A stretch of 64,000 nucleotides of DNA, taken from the NCBI RefSeq assembly GCF_036346295.1, contig NZ_CP107819.1:4526001-4590000 (forward strand), read 5' to 3'. Under the pieces are notes generated by a model, which made no database searches, was not told where the DNA came from, and worked only from the letters and a program-made list of their open reading frames with translations. The position numbers and the translations under genes were made by a program. Positions 42,203 to 51,119 of this stretch are shown piece after piece (positions within the stretch are counted from its first letter, which is position 1; each line of letters starts with the position of its first letter). The stretch comes from Streptomyces sp. NBC_00536 (GTDB lineage: Bacteria > Actinomycetota > Actinomycetes > Streptomycetales > Streptomycetaceae).

Positions 42203-44650
42203 CTACACCTGGTCGTCGGCCAGTTCCGCCACGCCCGTCACCCGGTGCAGGGCGTAGGTGCGCACCTCGTCCGCGGTGTGGTCGTAGCCGGTGACGAAGC
42301 CGCCCTCGACCCGGACCGGAGCGATCACGCGCTGGCTGGCGGCGCCGTCCGCGTTCACGTAGCCGATCCACACCGCCGAGCCGGTCAGCGCCGCCGCCTG
42401 CACCGTCGCCAGGGTCTCCGCCGCGCTCGTGCGCGGCAGTTCACCGGGCAGGGCGGAGGCGGCGGCGGACGGCGCGGGCTCCTTGCGGACCGCCGTCGCC
42501 GCCAGGTCGCCCGCGCGGATCGCCCGTACCGCCGCGCCCAGCAGGGTCGCGTCCGGCGCGGGCGGGCCGTCCGGGACGGGTACGGGCGCGGCGCGGCGCG
42601 GTGTGCGGTGCGCGTCGGCCCGCGCCACCAGTACGTCACCGGTCCGGGATTCGGCGGCCGGGGCGTAGCCCATGGCCCGCAGCCCGTCGAGCAGCGCGCC
42701 CGGTTCGGCCTGCGCGGCCAGCACGGTCGGCGCGAGGCGGCGCAGCCCGAGGCCCGCCGAGCGTTTGTCGGCGAGGAGTTCGCCGAGCACCGCGTCGTCG
42801 TCGCAGCGCACGTAGGAGGAGGCCGCGCCCACCCGCAGGTGCCCGTGCCGCCGGGCCACGTCGTCGATCAGGTAGGACAGCGGCTGCGGTACCGGCGTAC
42901 GGCTGTGCTCGGCGAGGAAGGCGTGCAGGTCGGCGGCGGTCCGCCCGGCGTCCAGGGCGCGGCGTACGGACCCGGGCGTGAACCGGTACACCGTCGCCCC
43001 GCCCTTGGACTCCACATCGGCGAGCACGGCCAGCACGTCCCCGAGCGGGCGGCGCAGCGGACCCGGCGCGACGGCCGTCAGGTCGGCCTGGAGCAGTACG
43101 TGGTCCACCGGTTCCGGCAGCAGCGGCGCCAGCAGCGGCCCCGGATCCTCGTGCGCGAGCAGCGCCCGGCCGGGGGCCGACAGCGCCCCGCGCCCGGTCA
43201 CCCCGAGCAGCTCCGCCTCCGCCAGGGTCCAGTGCGCGAGGCGGGCCCGCAGCTCACTGGTCCCGCGCACCGGGCGCTCCCACGCGAGGCGGGCGAGCAG
43301 CGCGTCGGGGTCGGCGGAGCCGCCCTCGGGCAGCGCGGCGAGGAGTTCGAGGACCCGGCGGCGCACCTCGGGGGCGGCGCTGCGGTCCAGGTCGGGGCCG
43401 AGGACGGACAGGGTGCGGCCCTTCGCGTCCTGCTCCCCGGCCAGCGCGGACGTACGGGTGGCCGGGAGCCAGGCGGCGGCCAGCGCCGACCACCGCTCGG
43501 CGGGCGGGAGTTCGGTCCAGGTGTCGAAGGCGGGGGTGGGCGCGTACCGTTCGTCGGCCTCGCCGTCGCTGGCCAGCAGACCGGCGGCGTAGGCGAGCTC
43601 GATCCAGAACGCGGCGAGGGACTCGGTGGTGTCCAGGGCGGCGGCGGTCCGCTTGAGGTCGCGGACGGCGAGGCCGCCCGCGCGCAGCACGGCGGGGCCG
43701 GTGTGCTCCCAGTACTTGACGAGTTCCTCGACCGTGGACAGTGCGGCGAGCGCCTGCCCGGCCGCGTTCGCGTCCACAAGCTGTGGACGGTGCTCGCGCG
43801 CGGCGGCCACCGGCGGGGCCACCGGCTCCGCCGTCCGGTGGGCCAGCCCGCCGCGCAGGTGCAGGGCCACCTCGCGCGGGAGGACGACCGTGCGCGTCGA
43901 GGCGGGCAGCAGCAGCCCGCGGTCGCGCAGCCAGCGCACCGGCGGCGTCGGATTCGCGGTCACCTCCCCGTACGGCGGCCCCCACACCAGACGCCCCAGC
44001 ACCTGGTGGGCCTCGGCGGGCGCCTCGTCGAGCAGCGCCGACATCCGCTCCCCGTCGGTGAACAGGGCGGTCAGCGCGGACACCGCGGACACCGGGTCGT
44101 GGGTGGCGGGCAGCCCGGCGGCCAGCACGATCTCCTGAACCCGGCCCGGGGACATCCCCGCGGTGGCCTCCGCGACGGTCGGGCCGAGCCCGGTGGGGGA
44201 GGGCCGCGAAGCCGACGGGGCCAGCAACTCCCTTGCCGTGCGCACCAGTCGCACCGCGTCCGGCCCGCCCCACACGAGGGCCTGGTCGCGCAGCGTCCGC
44301 AGGGCGCCGGGCAGCGCGGCGCGCACCGCGTCGGCGGCGGCCGGCCGGTCGTCCCCGCCGTCCGGGGCCACCCCGGTCAGCAGCGACTCCAGCGCCTCGT
44401 AGGGGCACGGGTCCGGGGCCACCGCCAGCGCCTCCGCGCACTGCAGCGAGAACCGGTCCAGGTGTTCCAGGGCGCGCACCACCGACGCGCGGGTCCCGGC
44501 GCGGGTCGCCAGCTGGGTGACGTCCCCCGGCACCGGGTTCAGCAGATCCGGCCGGGCGCGCAGCAGAGCGGCGAGCGCGGCGTCGTCACGGGCGCGCAGC
44601 GCCTCGGCGAGGGAACGCGGAGCGGTCCCTGCGGTGCTTGGCTCGGGCAC
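42203..44650 (-). CDS. XPB/Ssl2 N-terminal-domain protein with C-terminal WYL domain
   Basis: An 815-residue protein with no helicase motifs. The middle (about 500-610; HVLLQADLTAVAPGPL, TVYRFTPGSVRRALDAGRTAADLHAFL) is the XPB/Ssl2 N-terminal module (PF13625), and the last ~80 residues (AAALTGSAVWIGYVNADG, YALHRVTGV) form a WYL sensor domain. It matches M. tuberculosis Rv0862c, which is adjacent to XPB there. It is presumed to help XPB in DNA repair. The first ~350 residues are helical with no family match I can name. The gene lies 90 bases upstream of the DUF4291 gene. Confidence 0.85.
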   Translation of the reverse strand: MPEPSTAGTAPRSLAEALRARDDAALAALLRARPDLLNPVPGDVTQLATRAGTRASVVRALEHLDRFSLQCAEALAVAPDPCPYEALESLLTGVAPDGGDDRPAAADAVRAALPGALRTLRDQALVWGGPDAVRLVRTARELLAPSASRPSPTGLGPTVAEATAGMSPGRVQEIVLAAGLPATHDPVSAVSALTALFTDGERMSALLDEAPAEAHQVLGRLVWGPPYGEVTANPTPPVRWLRDRGLLLPASTRTVVLPREVALHLRGGLAHRTAEPVAPPVAAAREHRPQLVDANAAGQALAALSTVEELVKYWEHTGPAVLRAGGLAVRDLKRTAAALDTTESLAAFWIELAYAAGLLASDGEADERYAPTPAFDTWTELPPAERWSALAAAWLPATRTSALAGEQDAKGRTLSVLGPDLDRSAAPEVRRRVLELLAALPEGGSADPDALLARLAWERPVRGTSELRARLAHWTLAEAELLGVTGRGALSAPGRALLAHEDPGPLLAPLLPEPVDHVLLQADLTAVAPGPLRRPLGDVLAVLADVESKGGATVYRFTPGSVRRALDAGRTAADLHAFLAEHSRTPVPQPLSYLIDDVARRHGHLRVGAASSYVRCDDDAVLGELLADKRSAGLGLRRLAPTVLAAQAEPGALLDGLRAMGYAPAAESRTGDVLVARADAHRTPRRAAPVPVPDGPPAPDATLLGAAVRAIRAGDLAATAVRKEPAPSAAASALPGELPRTSAAETLATVQAAALTGSAVWIGYVNADGAASQRVIAPVRVEGGFVTGYDHTADEVRTYALHRVTGVAELADDQV

Positions 44651-44780
44651 GGTCGCCTCCTGGTCGCGTCGGCCGGTCTTCGGCCGGTTCCCATCCGGTC
44701 CACGTTATCCGCTGCGTACGCGGCCGCTCCACGGGCGCACGCGCTACCTTTCGACGAGGCGGTACGGGAGGAGCCGGGGC

Positions 44781-45803
44781 GTGGGCATCGAGAGCGACCA
44801 TCTGGTCTACGAATATCTGAGCCGGGTCGGCGACTTGGCCCAGCGGCGGCAGCTGCCGTCGAGCGACCGGATGCGGCTGGTGACGGGCCTTCGGGACGAG
44901 ATCGACCGGCGCCGTGCCAAGTACGACCCGGACACCCCGGCCGCCGTGCGGCGCATCCTCGACCGGATCGGCAGCCCCGAGGAGATCCTGGACGCGCTGG
45001 CGTCGGGGCGCGGGCCGGGGGCGGCCGCGGCTCCGGAGGCGGCTGTGGGCGTGCCCGAGCAGCGGGGGCCGGGGCGGCTGCGCGGCCGCAAGTCCGTACC
45101 GCCGCCGCGGACCGCGCCGTCCCCCGCGCCGCCCCCGGCGCCCGGGCCCGCGTCGCCGCACCTCGCCGGGCTGGACGAACTCGGCCCCGACGGGGGCGGG
45201 TCCGCCGAACCCGACTGGTGGCGCGTCACCCCCGGCCCCTACGGCGCCGGGCCGCAGGTCGAGGGATTCGCGGGCGGCATCGAGATGCCCGACCTGCCGG
45301 ACCTCTTCAAGGTGCCGGCGGAGGAGGACGAGGCGGCCGAGGCCGATGCGGTCGGCGCGGGCAGGGACGGGTCCCGGGGGCGGGCCGTCGTACGGGCGCT
45401 GCGTGAGCGGCGGCGCCGCAAGAAGGAGGCCGCGGCTCCCGACGTGGCCGTCGCGGAGGCCGCGCGCCCGAAGCCGCACGCGTTCCTGCTCCTCGCGGCG
45501 CTGCTGCTGACGGTCGGTGCGGTCAGCGGGTACTGGGTGCTCCTCGGGCTGGGCTGGCTGGTCGCCTACGCCTCGCGGGTGCTCGGGCCCGCGGAGAAGA
45601 AGTGGGTCGTGTTCGGGCTGCCGGGGGCGGTGTTCGCCGGTGCGGTGGTGTGGGTGTGGGGGCGGCTGAACCACCACTGGGGCGACCCGCTCGTCGACGG
45701 CCAGCTCGGCGAGGCCTTCTCGGGGATGTGGCCGTGGCTGGTCCGCGGGGCGGCCGTCGCCTCCGCCCTCTACCTGGGCTGGCGCTCCCGCCGCCGAGCC
45801 TGA
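44781..45803 (+). CDS. Membrane protein with HAAS-like N-terminal domain
   Basis: A 340-residue protein. The first ~80 residues (SDHLVYEYLSRVGDL, LVTGLRDEIDRRR, AVRRILDRIGSPEEILDAL) look like an HAAS-type helical regulatory domain. A Pro/Ala-rich spacer follows, then a basic RERRRRKKE stretch near residue 215 and three or four membrane segments (about 235-335). The function is unknown; the layout recalls signal-responsive membrane proteins. The GTG at 44781 is preceded by GGAGGA; earlier in-frame codons overlap the WYL gene. It is divergent from the XPB-N/WYL gene. Confidence 0.8.
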   Translation: MGIESDHLVYEYLSRVGDLAQRRQLPSSDRMRLVTGLRDEIDRRRAKYDPDTPAAVRRILDRIGSPEEILDALASGRGPGAAAAPEAAVGVPEQRGPGRLRGRKSVPPPRTAPSPAPPPAPGPASPHLAGLDELGPDGGGSAEPDWWRVTPGPYGAGPQVEGFAGGIEMPDLPDLFKVPAEEDEAAEADAVGAGRDGSRGRAVVRALRERRRRKKEAAAPDVAVAEAARPKPHAFLLLAALLLTVGAVSGYWVLLGLGWLVAYASRVLGPAEKKWVVFGLPGAVFAGAVVWVWGRLNHHWGDPLVDGQLGEAFSGMWPWLVRGAAVASALYLGWRSRRRA

Positions 45804-45886
45804 CGCCGCCGCCGCTGCCGGTGTCCCGCTGCGCGGTGCCTGTCCCCCTCCCCGCCCCTTCCCGAAACCGGGCGCTGCCCGGACCC

Positions 45887-46222
45887 GCGCCTCAATCGCC
45901 GGCGAGGCTGAGGTGGTCCCCGGGCTCCGCCCGGCTCTGCGCCTCAATCGCCGGCGAGGCTGAGGTGGTCCCCGGGCGCTGCCCGGCTCTGCGCCTCAAT
46001 CGCCGGCGAGGCTGAGGTGGTCCCCGGGCGCTGCCCGGCTCTGCGCCTCAATCGCCGGCGAGGCTGAGGTGGTCCCCGGGCTCTGCCCGGCTCTGCGCCT
46101 CAATCGCCGGCGAGGCTGAGGTGGTCCCCGGGCTCTGCCCGGCTCTGCGCCTCAATCGCCGGCGAGGCTGAGGTGGTCCCCGGGCTCCGCCCGGCCCCGC
46201 GCCTCAAACGCCGGCGGGGCTG
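45887..46222. repeat. Tandem array with 52-bp period (seven copies)
   Basis: Units begin at 45887, 45939, 45991, 46043, 46095, 46147 and 46199, exactly 52 bases apart. Each contains GCGCCTCAATCGCCGGCGAG, then a short GGTGGTCCCCGGGC part that can fold back with the neighbouring CCGCCCGG. The last copy shifts to CAAACGCCGGCGGGG. This is the window's dispersed repeat amplified in tandem. It has no unique spacers, so it is not CRISPR. Confidence 0.95.
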
Positions 46223-46575
46223 AAAACCCAGCCCGCCCTCGGCCGAGATGCCCGAGCGAGCAAATCCACCCTGAGCGAGCAAATCCAGCCCGCCCGGCGT
46301 TTGAGGGCCCGCCGGAGGCTCCACCCGGCCCCGCGCCTCAAACGCCGGCGGGGCTGGGACGGTCCGGCGCAGCCGGGATGGTCCCGCCCTGGGCTGGCCC
46401 GCGCGGCAAATCCAGCCCGCCCGGCGTTTGAGGGCCGCCGCCGGAGGCGCTGGGGGCTGCAGGCGGTATGGCTGGGTGGGCAGATCCAGCCCGCCCGGCG
46501 TTTGAGGGCCCGCCGGAGGCCTTACCGGGGCGCGCCGGAGGGGAAGGGGGGCGGACCGCCCGGCGGTTGAGGGGG
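46223..46575. repeat. Dispersed GC-rich repeats after the 52-bp array
   Basis: Further copies of the element occur, mostly inverted (CCCGGCGTTTGAGGGCCCGC) near 46290, 46425 and 46500, with one forward copy near 46340. No coding evidence is seen. The gap lies between the convergent HAAS-like gene and the ABC transporter genes. Confidence 0.85.
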
Positions 46576-47364
46576 TTACGGGGACCAGGGGGAGGACGGG
46601 ATGATCAGAGGGGAGCCCGTTATCGGGTCCGGGATGACGATGGAGGCGAGGCCGAAGACCTCGCGGACGAGGTCGGCGGTGACGACGGCGGAGGGCGGGC
46701 CCTGGGCCACCACCCGCCCCGCCTTCATCGCCACCAGATGATCCGCGTACCGCGCGGCCTGGTTCAGGTCGTGGAGGACGGCGACCACCGTCCGCCCCCG
46801 CTCGTGGTTCAGCCGCCGCACCAGGTCCAGCACTTCCACCTGGTGCGCGATGTCCAGGAACGTCGTCGGCTCGTCCAGCAGCAGCAGGTCCGTCTCCTGC
46901 GCCAGCGCCATCGCGATCCACACCCGCTGCCGCTGCCCGCCGGACAGCGCGTCCACGGGCCGGTCCGCCAGCTCGGTGACGGACGTACGCTCCATCGCCG
47001 CGGCCACGGCCCGCTCGTCCGCCTCGGACCACTGCTGCCACCAGTGCTGGTGCGGCTGGCGCCCGCGCGCCACCAGGTCCGCGACCGTGATCGCCTCGGG
47101 CGCCACCGGGGACTGCGGGAGCAGCCCGATCGTCCGGGCGATCCGCCGGGTGGGCAGGGAGGCGAGCGCCTCGCCGTCGAGCAGGACGGCCCCCGCCCGC
47201 GGTTTCAGCAGCCGCCCCAGCGCCCGCAGCGTGGTGGACTTCCCGCAGGCGTTCGGCCCGACGATCACCGTGACCTTCCCGTCGGGGACGGACAGGTCGA
47301 GGTCCTCCACGACGACCCGGTCCTCGTAGGCCAGGGTCAGCCCGCTGGCTGTCAGACGGCTCAC
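46576..47364 (-). CDS. Iron-siderophore ABC transporter ATP-binding protein (FecE/FepC family)
   Basis: A 262-residue ABC ATPase. Walker A is [15 protein letters not shown] near residue 38, the Q-loop lies in IGLLPQSP, the signature LSGGQRQR near 142, Walker [13 protein letters not shown] near 163, and the His switch HDLN near 195. It is the last gene of a three-gene minus-strand operon with two permeases. GGAGGGA lies upstream of the GTG start. It overlaps the upstream permease gene by four bases. Confidence 0.93.
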   Translation of the reverse strand: MSRLTASGLTLAYEDRVVVEDLDLSVPDGKVTVIVGPNACGKSTTLRALGRLLKPRAGAVLLDGEALASLPTRRIARTIGLLPQSPVAPEAITVADLVARGRQPHQHWWQQWSEADERAVAAAMERTSVTELADRPVDALSGGQRQRVWIAMALAQETDLLLLDEPTTFLDIAHQVEVLDLVRRLNHERGRTVVAVLHDLNQAARYADHLVAMKAGRVVAQGPPSAVVTADLVREVFGLASIVIPDPITGSPLIIPSSPWSP

Positions 47365-48419
47365 GATTTCGTCCCTCCACTGCGGCTGCGCATGATCAGC
47401 CAGATCAGGTACGGCGCTCCCACGGCGGCGGTCAGCACGCCCACGGGAAGCTCGGTCGGTGACAGCAGCCTGCGGGCCAGCAGGTCGGCCAGGAGCACGA
47501 TCACGGCGCCGGTCAGCGCCGAGGACAGGAGCGGGATCTGCGCGGTCCTCGTCATCCGGCGGGCGATCTGCGGGGCCAGCAGGGCGACGAAGTCGACGGG
47601 TCCGGCAGCTCCCGTGGCCACGGAGGCCAGTACGACGCCCAGCGCGACCAGCCCGAGCCGTACCGGGCCCAGCCGGACCCCGAGCGCGGTCGCGGTGTCG
47701 TCGTCGAGCGAGACCGTACGCTGTGCCCGCGCCGCCCACAGGACGGCGGGAAGCAGCGCCACCAGCACCCAGGCGAGCGGGGCCGCGATGTCCCAGCCGC
47801 GCCCGTTGAGGGAGCCGGTCATCCAGATCTGGGCCTGCTGGGCCACCAGGTAGTCGCCCTTGGTCATCAGCAGGCTGGTCACGGAGCGCAGCGCGATGGC
47901 GAAGCCGATGCCGATGAGCACGAAGCGCCCCGCGTGCAGGCCGCCGCGCCAGGCGAAGGCGTAGACGAGGGCGGCCGCGGCGAGCCCGCCGAGCACCGAG
48001 AGGTAGGGCAGGACGGCGTACGAGGTCACCCCGAAGGTCAGCGCCGCCACGGTGACCGCGCCCGCGCCCTGGCTGATGCCGATGATGTCGGGGCTGGCCA
48101 GCGGGTTGCGGGCGACGGTCTGGATCAGCGCGCCCGCGACCCCGAAGGCGAGGCCGACGAGCAGACCCACCGTCAGGCGGGGCAGCCGCAGCGTGCCGAC
48201 GACCAGGTCGTCCGGCGAGGGCCGCCCCAGCAGCACCTTGACGACCTCCCCGGGGGCGACGAAGGACTCGCCGACGCAGAGGTACGCCACGCACACTGCG
48301 GCCAGCAGCCCCGCGAGGCCGAGCGCGACCGCCGCGGCCCGCCGGTGCAGCAGGAACGACCCGCGCCCGGCCCGGACCAGCGCGTACCCAGCGGGACGCG
48401 CGAGAGCAGGGGCGCTCAC
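47361..48419 (-). CDS. Iron-siderophore ABC transporter permease (FecCD family)
   Basis: A 352-residue membrane protein with about ten helices and the FecCD signature, including [26 protein letters not shown] near residue 90-115. It moves ferric siderophore across the membrane together with the other permease. The GTG start overlaps the stop of the upstream permease gene as GTGA, and its stop overlaps the ATPase start, so the three genes are tightly coupled. Confidence 0.93.
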   Translation of the reverse strand: MSAPALARPAGYALVRAGRGSFLLHRRAAAVALGLAGLLAAVCVAYLCVGESFVAPGEVVKVLLGRPSPDDLVVGTLRLPRLTVGLLVGLAFGVAGALIQTVARNPLASPDIIGISQGAGAVTVAALTFGVTSYAVLPYLSVLGGLAAAALVYAFAWRGGLHAGRFVLIGIGFAIALRSVTSLLMTKGDYLVAQQAQIWMTGSLNGRGWDIAAPLAWVLVALLPAVLWAARAQRTVSLDDDTATALGVRLGPVRLGLVALGVVLASVATGAAGPVDFVALLAPQIARRMTRTAQIPLLSSALTGAVIVLLADLLARRLLSPTELPVGVLTAAVGAPYLIWLIMRSRSGGTKS

Positions 48420-49447
48420 GCGGCCACCGCCTTGCGCCGCACCAGGACGATCAGGAACGGCACCCCGATGAGCGCGGTCATCACCCCGGCCGGAACCTCG
48501 CCCGGCGGCAGCACGATCCGCCCGGCCACATCCGCGACCAGCAGCATCACCGGCCCGATGAGCGCGGCCATCGGCAGCACCCAGCGGTGGTCGCCGCCCA
48601 CCACGGCCCGCGCGATGTGCGGCACGGCCAGCCCGATGAAGGCGACCGGCCCGGCCGCCGCGACCCCGGCGCCGGTCAGCACGGTGGCCCCGAGCCCGCC
48701 GATGACGCGGACCGCGCCGACGTTCTGCCCCAGACCCCGGGCGACGTCCTCGCCTAGCGCGAGCGCGTCCAGTCCGCGCGCCACCGACAGCACCAGGACG
48801 GCCCCCACCAGCAGGAACGGCCAGAGCTGGGAGACGACCTGGAGGTCGCGCCCGGCGACCGAGCCGACCTGCCAGAAGCGGAACTCGTCCAGCGTGGACG
48901 CCTTGGCGGTCAGGACCGCCATGGTGACGGAGGCGAGCAGCGCGTTGATCGCGGCGCCGCCGAGGGCGAGTTTCACGGGGGTCGCGCCCCCGCGCCCGCT
49001 CGCGGCGATGGCGTACACGGCGACGGAGGCCACCGCCGCCCCGGCGAACGCGAACCACACGTACCCGGTGAGCGTGTGCACCCCGGCGAAGGCGATCGCA
49101 CAGACGACGGCGACCCCGGCACCCTGGCTGATGCCGAGGATGCCGGGGTCGGCGATGGGGTTGCGGGTGATGCCCTGGAGCGCGGTCCCGGCGAGCGCGA
49201 GGCCCACCCCGACCATCAGGGCGACCAGGGTGCGCGGGACCCGCAGGCTCCGTACGACCTCGGCGTCCGGGGTGTGCGCGCCGCGGAAGAGCGCGTCGAA
49301 GACTTCGGCGGGGGGTATGGAACGGGCGCCGACGGCGAGGCTCAGCACGACCGCGCACAGCAGCGCGGCGAGCGCGGCCGCCGTCCAGCCGAGGCGACGG
49401 GCCGTCAGAGTGCGCCGCGGGGCGGCGCTGGGAGCGGGGGCTGACAT
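48416..49447 (-). CDS. Iron-siderophore ABC transporter permease (FecCD family)
   Basis: A 343-residue membrane protein, first gene of the operon. It has the FecCD motif [20 protein letters not shown] near residue 75-95 and about ten helices. ATG 49447 is chosen because GGGTGAG precedes it; a second ATG five codons upstream lacks a ribosome site. A candidate iron box lies directly upstream. No substrate-binding lipoprotein gene is adjacent, so one encoded elsewhere must be used. Confidence 0.92.
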   Translation of the reverse strand: MSAPAPSAAPRRTLTARRLGWTAAALAALLCAVVLSLAVGARSIPPAEVFDALFRGAHTPDAEVVRSLRVPRTLVALMVGVGLALAGTALQGITRNPIADPGILGISQGAGVAVVCAIAFAGVHTLTGYVWFAFAGAAVASVAVYAIAASGRGGATPVKLALGGAAINALLASVTMAVLTAKASTLDEFRFWQVGSVAGRDLQVVSQLWPFLLVGAVLVLSVARGLDALALGEDVARGLGQNVGAVRVIGGLGATVLTGAGVAAAGPVAFIGLAVPHIARAVVGGDHRWVLPMAALIGPVMLLVADVAGRIVLPPGEVPAGVMTALIGVPFLIVLVRRKAVAA

Positions 49448-49464
49448 CTCACCCAATTTCATGA

Positions 49465-49483
49465 TCTGGTAAGGCGACCCTAA
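49465..49483 (-). promoter_or_regulatory. Candidate iron box (DmdR/IdeR operator)
   Basis: On the minus strand the 19-mer TTAGGGTCGCCTTACCAGA matches about 13 of 19 positions of the iron box TTAGGTTAGGCTAACCTAA, with both half-sites (TTAGG and the facing TTACC) recognisable. It lies 18 bases upstream of the first permease gene, suggesting repression when iron is plentiful. Confidence 0.7.
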
Positions 49484-49519
49484 GTCTACGTTCCCCCGCG
49501 TGCGCCCGGCCTCGGCACA

Positions 49520-50197
49520 ATGGAGGACATGACCTCCAGCGCCACAGCCCCCGCCACACACGCCTTCACGGTCGGCTTCGACCTCGACATGACCCTCATC
49601 GACTCCCGCCCCGGCATCAAGGCCACCTACGAGGCGCTGTCCGCCGAGACGGGCACCTGGATCGACGCCGCCCAGGCGGTCACCCGGCTCGGGCCGCCGC
49701 TGGACGAGGAGCTGGCGAACTGGTTCCCCGAGGAGCGGATCGCGGACATGGCCGACCGCTACCGGGAGATCTACCCCACCTATGCCATCGAGCCGACCCC
49801 GGCGATGCGCGGGGCGCGCGAGGCGGTCGAGGCGGTGCGGGCGCTCGGCGGCCGGGCGATCGTGGTGACGGCGAAGCACGAGCCCAACGCCCGGCTGCAC
49901 CTGGCGCACCTGGGCATCGAGCCCGACGCGGTGATCGGCTGGCTGTGGGCCGAGGCGAAGGCGGTCGCGCTGCGCGAGTACGGGGCGCAGGTCTATGTCG
50001 GCGACCACGTGGGCGACGTACGCGGGGCGCGCACGGCGGGCGCGCTGTCGGTGGCGGTGCCGACCGGGCCGTGCCCCGAGCCGGAGCTGCGCGAGGCGGG
50101 CGCGGACGTGATCCTGGCGGACCTGACCGAGCTGCCCGCCTGGCTGGCGGAGTACGTCCGTACCGCCCCCTTCGCGGAGATGGCTCAGGAAGCCTGA
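49520..50197 (+). CDS. HAD-family hydrolase (phosphoglycolate-phosphatase-like)
   Basis: A 225-residue haloacid-dehalogenase-type phosphatase. Motif I is FDLDMTLID, motif II lies in IVVTAKH, and motif III/IV in YVGDHVGDVRGAR. The cap between them (about 30-95) is helical. The substrate is unknown; small sugar phosphates or 2-phosphoglycolate are common for this group. Start is ATG 49520 or ATG 49529, with GGAGG lying between them. It is divergent from the iron transporter and convergent with the small membrane protein. Confidence 0.85.
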   Translation: MEDMTSSATAPATHAFTVGFDLDMTLIDSRPGIKATYEALSAETGTWIDAAQAVTRLGPPLDEELANWFPEERIADMADRYREIYPTYAIEPTPAMRGAREAVEAVRALGGRAIVVTAKHEPNARLHLAHLGIEPDAVIGWLWAEAKAVALREYGAQVYVGDHVGDVRGARTAGALSVAVPTGPCPEPELREAGADVILADLTELPAWLAEYVRTAPFAEMAQEA

Positions 50198-50487
50198 ACG
50201 GCCCCCTGTGCCGCGGCCTGCGCGAGGCGGGCCGCGCGGCGCTGGGCGCCCGCCGAGCGGAGCACCCCGGCGGCCGAGATCGCGAAGCCGACCCCCATCA
50301 GCATGCAGACGGCCCACGCCCACGACGGGAACGGCCGGGTGTGCAGGAACAGCGGGGCCATCGTCGCGAGGGTGGCCGCGGCGCCGAGGATGAACACGAT
50401 GCCGCCGGCCTTGACCAGTGCGTCGCCGGGCCGCGCTTCGTCGTCACGAGGAGCGTGCGGAGTGCCGGAATCAGGAGTGGGAGTCAC
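50185..50487 (-). CDS. Small two-helix membrane protein, unknown
   Basis: A 100-residue protein. A charged N-terminus (about 1-25) is followed by two membrane segments (about 27-48 and 56-76) and a short Arg/Ala-rich tail. I know of no function. GTG 50487 is preceded by GGTGAG. Its 3' end overlaps the HAD gene by 13 bases. It is divergent from the second cold-shock gene. Confidence 0.75.
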   Translation of the reverse strand: MTPTPDSGTPHAPRDDEARPGDALVKAGGIVFILGAAATLATMAPLFLHTRPFPSWAWAVCMLMGVGFAISAAGVLRSAGAQRRAARLAQAAAQGAVQAS

Positions 50488-50631
50488 CTCACCAGGGTAG
50501 TTCCCTGGCCGAAGGGGCACTGCAGGAAGGACCGGGGGACGCCTTGTCAGGGCGACCCGGACCATTAGCCTTGAGGGTGGCAGGTCACAGATGATCCGCC
50601 GCACCGACGAGCACAAGGACAGAGGACGGAC

Positions 50632-51015
50632 GTGCCTACCGGCAAGGTCAAATGGTTCAACAGTGAGAAGGGCTTCGGCTTTCTCTCCCGCGACGACGGC
50701 GGCGACGTCTTCGTCCACTCGTCGGTACTGCCGGACGGGCTCGACGCGCTCAAGCCCGGCCAGCGCGTGGAGTTCGGCGTGGTCGCCGGCCAGCGCGGCG
50801 ACCAGGCGCTTTCCGTGACCGTCTTGGATCCGGCGCCGTCGGTCGCGGCCGCGCAGCGCCGCAAGCCCGACGAACTGGCCTCGATCGTCCAGGACCTGAC
50901 GACCCTGCTGGAGAACGTCACGCAGTCGCTGGAGCGCGGCCGCTACCCCGACAAGGCACACGGCACGAAGATCGCGGGCATGCTGCGCGCGGTGGCCGAC
51001 CAGCTCGACGTCTGA
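50632..51015 (+). CDS. Cold-shock domain protein with C-terminal extension
   Basis: A 127-residue protein. The first 66 residues form a cold-shock domain with KGFGFLSR and DVFVHSS RNA-binding motifs. The remaining ~60 residues (DELASIVQDLTTLLENVTQSL, then KIAGMLRAVADQLDV) are helical and not found in the short Csp proteins. Actinobacteria commonly carry this longer form. The start is GTG at 50632, in a TGCCTACCGG context with a weak ribosome site. A strong hairpin follows. Confidence 0.92.
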   Translation: MPTGKVKWFNSEKGFGFLSRDDGGDVFVHSSVLPDGLDALKPGQRVEFGVVAGQRGDQALSVTVLDPAPSVAAAQRRKPDELASIVQDLTTLLENVTQSLERGRYPDKAHGTKIAGMLRAVADQLDV

Positions 51016-51041
51016 CGCACTGACTCTGAAGGCCTGACGCC

Positions 51042-51075
51042 CCGACGCCCGGACGCACCCGCGCCCGGGCGTCGG
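51042..51075 (+). terminator. Intrinsic hairpin after the cold-shock-domain gene
   Basis: CCGACGCCCGG pairs perfectly with CCGGGCGTCGG (11 bp) around a twelve-base loop. It lies between the convergent cold-shock gene and mqnD and may serve both. Confidence 0.8.
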
Positions 51076-51085
51076 CCCGTTCCTA

Positions 51086-51119
51086 CGGGAATCACGGGAA
51101 TCACGGGAATCACGGGAAG
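51086..51119. repeat. 9-bp tandem repeat over the mqnD stop codon
   Basis: Three exact CGGGAATCA units plus part of a fourth span the end of mqnD. Read on the minus strand each unit is TTC-CCG-TGA, so the gene's last two codons, Phe-Pro, and its stop are repeated in frame, giving three successive stop codons. Confidence 0.9.

Noticed and set aside
37313..45406. Very long plus-strand open frame of about 2,700 codons
   Set aside because: It is antisense to XPB, NB-ARC, DUF4291 and the XPB-N/WYL genes. Its protein is Gly/Arg/Gln-rich with no domains. Long antisense frames are expected at this GC content.
45887..46222. CRISPR-like array
   Set aside because: The unit repeats without unique spacers between copies, and no cas genes are in the window.
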